Assembly: GCA_022865685.1 (NCBI GenBank)
Contig: JALHUB010000202.1
Coordinates: 1-8,656 of the forward strand
From: Dehalococcoidia bacterium
Lineage (GTDB): Bacteria > Chloroflexota > Dehalococcoidia > DSTF01 > JALHUB01
Length of the DNA: 8,656 bases
Direction: 5' to 3'
The notes beneath the pieces were generated by a model. It was not told the origin of the DNA and made no database searches. It saw nothing but the letters and a program-made list of their open reading frames with translations. The stretch's first letter is position 1; each line of letters opens with the position of its first letter. Below, in pieces: positions 1-4,537 of this stretch. The position numbers were made by a program, and so were the translations under genes.

Positions 1-654
1 GTCGAGCGTATCATCTCCGTCAACGCCGCCGGCAGCCTGCGCGAGGAGATAGCGCCGCGGGACCTCGTGCTGCCCGACCAGCTCATCGACCGCACGACCG
101 CCCGGCAGAGCACCTTCTTCGGCGAAGGCCTGGTCGCGCACATTTCTTTCGGTGACCCCTTCTGCCCGGAGCTGAGCCGCGACCTCCTCGAAGGAGCGCG
201 ACAGACCGGCGCGATCGTCCACGACGGCGGCACGACCGTGGTAATTGAAGGGCCGGCATTCTCGACGAAGGCGGAGTCGCGGCTATATCGCTCGTGGGGC
301 GCTGACCTCGTCGGCATGACGATGCTGCCGGAGGCAAAGCTCGCGCGCGAGGCCGGCATATGCTACGCCGCGCTCGCCTGCGTGACCGACTACGACGTCT
401 GGCGGGATCCCGACGCCGGGGTAACCGCGCAGATGATCCTGGACAACCTGGTGCTGACGGTGGGGAACGCGCGTCGTGCGATCGCTCGCACAATCGAAAA
501 CGTCCCTTCTCAGCGTGGCTGCCAGTGCGCCTTCGCGCTGGGCGACGCAATCGTCACGTCGATTCCGTTGGTGCCTACGGCTACGCTGGAGAAACTGGGG
601 CCCATAATAGGCGACTACGTTGCCGGGGCGGAGGCCGGCGATGGCAGCGAGTAA
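1..654 (+). CDS. mtnP: S-methyl-5'-thioadenosine phosphorylase, 3' part (5' end outside window)
   Basis: This enzyme would split methylthioadenosine with phosphate into adenine and methylthioribose-1-phosphate, removing a by-product of SAM-dependent polyamine and related reactions. The frame is open from base 1 (first residues VERIISVNAAGSLREEI), so the visible 217 codons lack roughly the first quarter of a family member of about 280-290 residues. Visible hallmarks of the purine nucleoside phosphorylase/MTAP family are NAAGSLREEI followed by DLVLPDQLIDRT (base-binding and phosphate region), EGPAFSTKAESRLYR (nt 247-291), GMTMLPEAKLAREAG, and DYDVW (nt 388-402). The Asp residues of DYDVW mark the 6-aminopurine-specific MTAP type rather than guanosine/inosine phosphorylases. 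The stop codon lies inside the next gene, an overlap of 14 nt, so the two are likely translationally coupled. MTAP versus a broader 6-aminopurine phosphorylase cannot be fully separated, but the ahcY-metK neighbours favour MTAP. Confidence 0.93.
   Translation, partial: VERIISVNAAGSLREEIAPRDLVLPDQLIDRTTARQSTFFGEGLVAHISFGDPFCPELSRDLLEGARQTGAIVHDGGTTVVIEGPAFSTKAESRLYRSWGADLVGMTMLPEAKLAREAGICYAALACVTDYDVWRDPDAGVTAQMILDNLVLTVGNARRAIARTIENVPSQRGCQCAFALGDAIVTSIPLVPTATLEKLGPIIGDYVAGAEAGDGSE
630..634 (+). promoter_or_regulatory. Shine-Dalgarno site for the GNAT gene
   Basis: GGAGG lies 6 nt before the ATG at 641, inside the end of the phosphorylase gene. It decides the start: the reading frame is open back to a TTG at 620, but that codon lies upstream of this site. 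Confidence 0.75.
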
Positions 655-1570
655 GACGATCAAGGCGGAACGCGTCTGCGATGCCTACCTCGTGCAGCGA
701 CTGCGCGAGCCGGATGAGATACGCTGCCTGCTGGAACCCCACCGGCGGTATGCCGCCTACGGGTTGGCGCAACTGGAGCCGTCGCTGCTCAAGCAGTCGC
801 AGTGGTGGCTGGCAGAAGGCGATGGCGGCCACGCGCTCCTGATGCACTCCCACGGAGGCCTCGGACACGCGCTCCTGACCCTCGGCGACGAGATCGGCCT
901 CTACGTGCTCTTGAGCCTGCACCCGGGGCCAGCCTACTCCTTCGCCACCATAGAGCTGGAGCACCTGCCGGTAATGCGCCGGTTTTTCACCTTCACGCAG
1001 ACACAGCCCGTGCAGCGCATGGTTGTCGACCGGCGCATCTTTGCACCCGCGCCGTCGCTTCAGGGCGATGCCGGCTTGGAGCTGCGACGTCTGTCCGCCG
1101 ACGATACGCCGGACGTGAACCGGCTCAACGCAAGCGAAGGCGCGGGCATCAGCTATCGTGGCTCCCAGATCCGCGACGGCATCTATTTCGGCATCTTCAG
1201 TGACGGCCTGCTGGTCGCGATGGCCGGCACGCACGGCATCTCCGAGAGCGACAGGATAGCGGTACTGGGAAACGTCTTCACCCATCCCAGGCACCGGAAC
1301 AGCCACTTCGCCCTTCAGACGACCAGCGCCGTGACGAGCGCGCTGCTCGAGACCTGCGACGAGGTCGTCCTGACCGTCGACCCGCGCAACGAGCCGGCCG
1401 TGAAGGCCTACGTGCGCCTCGGGTACCGGGAAGACTTCCGTTTGATCGAAACGGCCGTAACGCGGCGGGAGTCGCTGGGGGTAATGAGCCTGGCGCGACG
1501 CCTCATCGCGCGCTGGCGAGGGCGTAGCTACGGCCGCGAACTGGTCTATTCGCCCGCCAGACGCGGGTAG
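641..1570 (+). CDS. GNAT-fold acetyltransferase-like protein with degenerate acetyl-CoA loop
   Basis: The product is 309 residues from the ATG at 641. The C-terminal half (about residues 148-275) has the GNAT order: an RLSADDTPDVNRLN helix, a central strand pair (YFGIFSDGLLVAMAGTHG), motif A strand GNVFTHP, then EVVLTVDPRNEPAVKAYVRLGYRE, which is the typical motif B ending (N..A...Y.RLGY). The N-terminal half (residues about 10-140: LEPHRRYAAYGLAQLEP, a possible substrate-side region) resembles the degenerate first lobe of tandem GNAT proteins. After motif A the pyrophosphate-binding loop normally reads R-G-x-G-x-A/G. Here it reads RNSHFA (nt 1295-1312), with Asn and His in place of both glycines, while the flanks remain in frame and conserved. 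The substrate is unknown. It overlaps the phosphorylase and sits 24 nt before ahcY, so it belongs to the SAM operon. It could be an active enzyme with an altered cofactor site or a non-catalytic relative. Confidence 0.8.
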   Translation: MAASKTIKAERVCDAYLVQRLREPDEIRCLLEPHRRYAAYGLAQLEPSLLKQSQWWLAEGDGGHALLMHSHGGLGHALLTLGDEIGLYVLLSLHPGPAYSFATIELEHLPVMRRFFTFTQTQPVQRMVVDRRIFAPAPSLQGDAGLELRRLSADDTPDVNRLNASEGAGISYRGSQIRDGIYFGIFSDGLLVAMAGTHGISESDRIAVLGNVFTHPRHRNSHFALQTTSAVTSALLETCDEVVLTVDPRNEPAVKAYVRLGYREDFRLIETAVTRRESLGVMSLARRLIARWRGRSYGRELVYSPARRG

Positions 1571-1578
1571 TACTAGCG

Positions 1579-1584
1579 AAGGAG
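1579..1584 (+). promoter_or_regulatory. Shine-Dalgarno site for ahcY
   Basis: AAGGAG sits 10 nt before the ATG at 1595, in the 24-nt gap after the GNAT stop. The gap is too short for a riboswitch or terminator, which supports one transcript. Confidence 0.65.
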
Positions 1585-1594
1585 CAGTCAGGGA

Positions 1595-2869
1595 ATGAAC
1601 GGACCTCCAGAGATACCCTATGACGTCAAGGACCTGAGCCTCGCCGAAGAGGGCGTCAGACGCATCGAGTGGGCGGCGCGCGAGATGCCGGTAATCGGCC
1701 TCATCCGCAGGCGCTTCGCCAAGGACAAGCCGCTGCAAAACCTCCGGCTCTCCGCCTGTCTCCACGTCACGACAGAGACGGCAAACCTGATGCTGGCGCT
1801 CAAAGACGGCGGCGCCAAACTCGCGCTCTGCGCCAGCAACCCGCTGAGCACGCAGGACGACGTGGCGGCGGCGCTCGTCGCTGAGTACGGCATCCCGACC
1901 TTCGCGAAGAAGGGCGAGGACGACCAGACGTACTACCGTCACATCCACCAGGCGCTGGAGCACATCCCGCAGATGTCGATGGATGACGGCGCCGACCTGG
2001 TGGCGACGATCCACCGTGAGCGGCGCGACCTCATCCCGAACGTCATCGGCGGGACGGAGGAGACGACGACGGGCGTCATTCGCCTGCAGAGCATGGCCCG
2101 CGACGGCGCCCTCGCCTACCCGATCATCGCCGTCAACGAGGCTGACACGAAGCACCTCTTCGACAATCGCTACGGCACCGGACAAAGCACCATCGACGGC
2201 ATAACCCGCGCCACGAACATTCTCTGGGCGGGCAAGAACGTTGTCGTCTGCGGCTACGGCTGGTGCGGACGCGGCGTCGCGATGCGAGCGCGAGGCATGG
2301 GCGCGCAGGTCATTGTCACGGAGGTGAAGCCGGTGCGGGCCCTGGAAGCGGTGATGGACGGCCTTCGCGTGATGACCCTCGCCGAGGCCGCGCCCATCGG
2401 CGACATCTTCGTCACGCTCACCGGCGATATCAACGTCATCGATCGCCATCACCTTGAGGCGATGAAGGACGGCGCGATCATCGCCAACTCCGGCCACTTC
2501 GACGTCGAGATCAACATCAAGGCGCTGGAGCAGCTTGCCGAGGGACGCCGCCAGATTCGCCCCTTCGTCGAGGAGTTCCGATTGGCGGACGGACGGCGTC
2601 TCTTCCTGCTGGGCGAAGGCCGCCTCATCAACCTGGCGGCGGCGGAAGGCCACCCTGCGAGCGTCATGGACATGAGCTTCGCCAATCAGGCGCTGTGCGC
2701 CGAGTACCTTGCGCTTCAAGAGAAGAGGCTGCCGCTCGGCGTGCACATGGTGCCCGAGGAGATCGACCGCGACATCGCGCGGCTGAAGCTGGCGTCGATG
2801 GGGATAAGCATCGACACGCTGACGCCGGAACAGGAAGCATACCTGGCAAGCTGGGAATCAGGGACGTGA
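1595..2869 (+). CDS. ahcY: Adenosylhomocysteinase (S-adenosylhomocysteine hydrolase)
   Basis: This cytosolic NAD-dependent enzyme reversibly splits S-adenosylhomocysteine, the product inhibitor of methyltransferases, into adenosine and homocysteine. The product is 424 residues. Visible sites, with the numbering happening to match the human enzyme: CLHVTTETANL with His57, DDGADL with Asp131, EETTTGVIRL with Glu156, NEADTKHLFDNRYGTGQS (181-198) with Lys186, Asp190 and Asn191, and NSGHFDVEI with His301. The Rossmann NAD site is VVVCGYGWCGRG (216-227; GxGxxG), and Glu243 after the next strand (VIVTEV) fits an NAD-type ribose contact. The chain ends LTPEQEAYLASWESGT. It therefore lacks the C-terminal KPDHYRY tail of the long eukaryotic/proteobacterial type and belongs to the shorter form known from archaea, Thermotoga and some Chloroflexota. 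The start is supported by the upstream AAGGAG. It lies in an operon with metK 34 nt downstream. Confidence 0.97.
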   Translation: MNGPPEIPYDVKDLSLAEEGVRRIEWAAREMPVIGLIRRRFAKDKPLQNLRLSACLHVTTETANLMLALKDGGAKLALCASNPLSTQDDVAAALVAEYGIPTFAKKGEDDQTYYRHIHQALEHIPQMSMDDGADLVATIHRERRDLIPNVIGGTEETTTGVIRLQSMARDGALAYPIIAVNEADTKHLFDNRYGTGQSTIDGITRATNILWAGKNVVVCGYGWCGRGVAMRARGMGAQVIVTEVKPVRALEAVMDGLRVMTLAEAAPIGDIFVTLTGDINVIDRHHLEAMKDGAIIANSGHFDVEINIKALEQLAEGRRQIRPFVEEFRLADGRRLFLLGEGRLINLAAAEGHPASVMDMSFANQALCAEYLALQEKRLPLGVHMVPEEIDRDIARLKLASMGISIDTLTPEQEAYLASWESGT

Positions 2870-2890
2870 CTCCGTCCGGACCCGTTCGAG

Positions 2891-2897
2891 AGAGGAG
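2891..2897 (+). promoter_or_regulatory. Shine-Dalgarno site for metK
   Basis: AGAGGAG ends 6 nt before the ATG at 2904. No SAM riboswitch or terminator fits in the 34-nt gap. Confidence 0.65.
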
Positions 2898-2903
2898 CGA
2901 TAG

Positions 2904-4163
2904 ATGTCTACGAGCTTTGTGAAGTCGCCGTCGCTGATGCTGACTTCGGAGTCGGTCACGGAGGGCCACCCGGACAAGTTGTGCGACCAGATATCGGACG
3001 CGGTGCTGGACGCGATCCTGCGGGACGACCCGCACGCCCGTGTCGCCTGTGAGTCGGCGGCGACGACGGGATTCGTCATCGTCATAGGGGAGATCACGAC
3101 GAGCACGTACGTCGACATTCCCGCGATCGTGCGGGACACCGTGAAGCTCGTTGGCTACACGCACGCGAAGTACGGCTTCGACTACGAGACGTGCGGCGTG
3201 CTGGTGTCGATCAAGGAGCAGTCGAAGGACATCGCGCAGGGCGTCGACCGCTCGCTGGAGCTGCGCGAGGGCATGAGCCGCGAGGCGGAGCTGGAGCGCG
3301 GCGCCGGCGACCAGGGGATGATGGTCGGCTTCGCCTGCGTGGAGACGCCGGAGCTGATGCCGCTGCCGATAGCGCTGGCGCATCGCCTGTGCCGCCGCCT
3401 TGCCGAGGTGCGCAAGGACGGCACGCTCCACTACCTTCGACCGGACGGGAAGTCGCAGGTGACGGTGGAGTACGCGTACGGCGTGCCCAAGCGCATCGAG
3501 GCGGTGGTGATAGCGGCGCAGCACGACGCGGTGGTGAAGCAGGAGCGCCTGCACGGCGACGTGATGGAGGAGGTCATCCGCAAGGTGCTGCCGGCGGAGC
3601 TTCTCGACGGCAACACGAAGTACTTCATCAACGCGACGGGACGGTTCGAGATCGGCGGGCCGATGGGAGACGCGGGCCTGACCGGCCGCAAGGTCATCGT
3701 CGATACGTACGGCGGGATTGCGCGGCACGGCGGCGGCTGCTTCTCGGGGAAGGACCCGACGAAGGTGGATCGCTCCGGCGCCTATGCGGCGAGGTACGTC
3801 GCGAAGAACCTGGTCGCGGCAGGGCTGGCGGACAGGCTGGAGCTGCACGTGTCGTACGCCATTGGGGTGTCGCACCCGACGTCGCTGTCGGTGGAGGCGT
3901 TCGGGACGAACCGGGTGCCGGAGAGCGAGATGATGGAGCTGGTGCGGGAGCACTTCGACCTGCGGCCGGAGGCGATCATCCGCGGTCTGGGGCTGCGGCG
4001 TCCGATCTACCTGCCGACGGCGTGCTACGGGCACTTCGGGCGGGAGGACATCGACGCGCCGTGGGAGAAGACGGACAAGGCGGAGGAGCTGCGCAAGGAG
4101 GCGGGCCTGACGGCGGCGGAGGTGGAGGCGGAGCGGGCGGCCCAGCGCGTCCACGCGCGCTGA
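2904..4163 (+). CDS. metK: S-adenosylmethionine synthetase (methionine adenosyltransferase)
   Basis: MetK makes SAM from methionine and ATP, releasing phosphate and pyrophosphate, as a cytosolic oligomer using Mg2+ and K+. The product is 419 residues, slightly longer than the usual bacterial 380-400. Signatures in order: LTSESVTEGHPDKLCDQISD (13-32, ATP/Mg site), the GAGDQGMMVG hexapeptide region (133-142), GRFEIGGPMGDAGLTGRK (246-263), and the P-loop-like GGGCFSGKDPTKVDRS (276-291). Cys replaces the commoner Ala in that last motif, which I recall as an allowed variant. HVSYAIGVSHPTSLSVEAFG follows. The C-terminus, after HFGREDIDAPWEKTDK, carries a charged extension (EELRKEAGLTAAEVEAERAA) predicted helical by its heptad-like spacing. 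It is the last gene of the SAM operon, and the low-GC island begins directly after it. The product SAM would feed the methyltransferase domain encoded downstream, although that adjacency may be chance. Confidence 0.97.
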   Translation: MSTSFVKSPSLMLTSESVTEGHPDKLCDQISDAVLDAILRDDPHARVACESAATTGFVIVIGEITTSTYVDIPAIVRDTVKLVGYTHAKYGFDYETCGVLVSIKEQSKDIAQGVDRSLELREGMSREAELERGAGDQGMMVGFACVETPELMPLPIALAHRLCRRLAEVRKDGTLHYLRPDGKSQVTVEYAYGVPKRIEAVVIAAQHDAVVKQERLHGDVMEEVIRKVLPAELLDGNTKYFINATGRFEIGGPMGDAGLTGRKVIVDTYGGIARHGGGCFSGKDPTKVDRSGAYAARYVAKNLVAAGLADRLELHVSYAIGVSHPTSLSVEAFGTNRVPESEMMELVREHFDLRPEAIIRGLGLRRPIYLPTACYGHFGREDIDAPWEKTDKAEELRKEAGLTAAEVEAERAAQRVHAR

Positions 4164-4460
4164 GGTTTGATCGTTTTTGAAAAACCGCTGCTTTGTGAAC
4201 CTACTTGAGGCGTTTCTGTTTGATTGAGCGTCGCTGGATGCGGCGGGCCATTTCGTTGGAGGCGTCCTGGAGGGTGCGGTCACCGCGGAGGCCCTGTCGG
4301 TGGACCCTGAGCAGGATGCCTCGGACGGAGCTGTTAAGGAGAGCCTCGGTGAGGGCGAGTAGCTGCTTGGAGCGTCGCCCGGTCTTGAGGGCGTTGAGGT
4401 TGCCGATAGGGGCTCCTGCTCCGGGTCGTCTTCCTCCTCGTGGCATGGCAGGTTGATCGT
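4163..4460. repeat. Near-direct repeat pair bracketing the small - strand gene
   Basis: AGGTTTGATCGT at 4163-4174 and AGGTTGATCGT at 4450-4460 differ by one inserted T. The left copy starts at the last base of the metK stop codon. The right copy abuts the start of the small gene at 4201-4446. They could be remnants of a target duplication or a recombination scar around a roughly 290-bp unit. At 11-12 nt, chance remains quite possible. Confidence 0.3.
4201..4446 (-). CDS. Small basic protein with RRPGAGAPxGNLNALKTG motif, function unknown
   Basis: The product is 81 residues from the ATG at 4446, with stop TAG at 4203-4201. The N-terminus reads MPRGGRRPGAGAPIGNLNAL followed by KTGRRSKQ. The glycine/proline-rich RPGAGAPxGNxNALKxG pattern recurs in small proteins of phage, mobile and Chloroflexota origin (family memory, not a database result). 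The remainder is mostly helical and strongly charged: I count 15 Arg and 5 Lys against 4 Asp/Glu, which suggests nucleic-acid binding. I do not recognise a catalytic motif, signal peptide or membrane segment. There is no good Shine-Dalgarno site, but a plausible promoter -10 ends 9 nt upstream, so a leaderless message is possible. The frame stays open upstream to 4539, but that extension would overlap the restriction-modification start and lacks the family's usual N-terminus. It is convergent to metK and divergent from the restriction-modification gene. A controller or accessory role for that gene is only a guess. Confidence 0.6.
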   Translation of the reverse strand: MPRGGRRPGAGAPIGNLNALKTGRRSKQLLALTEALLNSSVRGILLRVHRQGLRGDRTLQDASNEMARRIQRRSIKQKRLK

Positions 4461-4484
4461 AGCCGGAAGGCGGGGTATCTCCAA
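4456..4484 (-). promoter_or_regulatory. Candidate promoter of the small basic protein gene
   Basis: On the - strand, TTGGAG (4484-4479) and TACGAT (4461-4456) are separated by 17 nt. They match a sigma-70 type -35 at 3 of 6 bases and -10 at 4 of 6. The -10 ends 9 nt before the ATG, so transcription would begin within a few bases of the start codon and give a leaderless mRNA. The match is modest. Confidence 0.35.
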
Positions 4485-4494
4485 GAAGAAAGTG

Positions 4495-4511
4495 GCACCG
4501 AATAGAGGTGC
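4495..4511. repeat. Short inverted repeat upstream of the restriction-modification gene
   Basis: GCACC and GGTGC arms of 5 bp flank the 7-nt spacer GAATAGA. The position just upstream of the ribosome site would suit an operator or a small leader hairpin, but the arms are short enough to be chance. Confidence 0.3.
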
Positions 4512-4523
4512 GAGGGAAGCCCC

Positions 4524-4529
4524 AGGGAG
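4524..4529 (+). promoter_or_regulatory. Shine-Dalgarno site for the restriction-modification gene
   Basis: AGGGAG ends 8 nt before the ATG at 4538 and supports that start. Confidence 0.65.
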
Positions 4530-4537
4530 TGTAGGCC

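Larger units (their letters stand above)
4447..4537. promoter_or_regulatory. Divergent intergenic region between the small gene and the restriction-modification gene
   Basis: These 91 bp must hold control elements for both divergent genes if the restriction-modification gene has its own promoter. I see the - strand promoter candidate, a GCACC/GGTGC inverted repeat (4495-4499 and 4507-4511, 7-nt spacer) centred about 35 nt before the restriction-modification ATG, and the AGGGAG ribosome site at 4524-4529. No + strand promoter matched well enough to name. Confidence 0.4.

Noticed and set aside
581..2746. Very long open frame on the - strand across the GNAT and ahcY genes
   Set aside because: It is antisense to two genes with clear family motifs, its translation is rich in Arg/Ala/His/Val repeats typical of GC-rich shadow frames, and no domain is recognisable.
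1571..2903. SAM or SAH riboswitch before ahcY or metK
   Set aside because: The intergenic gaps are 24 and 34 nt, too short for a riboswitch, and each is mostly ribosome-binding site.
4144..4186. Intrinsic terminator after metK
   Set aside because: A GCGCG/CGCGC hairpin (4145-4149 and 4154-4158) lies inside the metK end with no adjoining T run, and the GTTTTT/AAAAAC palindrome at 4173-4185 is AT-only with a one-base centre. Neither makes a convincing terminator.
4205..4456. + strand open frame of 83 codons opposite the small basic protein
   Set aside because: Only the - strand frame shows a recognisable family motif (RPGAGAPxGNLNALKTG). The + frame has no ribosome site or motif I can see.
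2664..4484. Long - strand open frame across metK and the small gene, and a long alternative + frame at 3191-4180
   Set aside because: Both overlap metK, whose motifs are unmistakable. The translations are low-complexity Arg/Gly/Ala-rich frames caused by GC bias.
4164..4537. Transposon or integrase gene bounding the island
   Set aside because: No transposase, integrase or terminal inverted repeat of useful length was found. Only the short near-direct repeat pair is visible.
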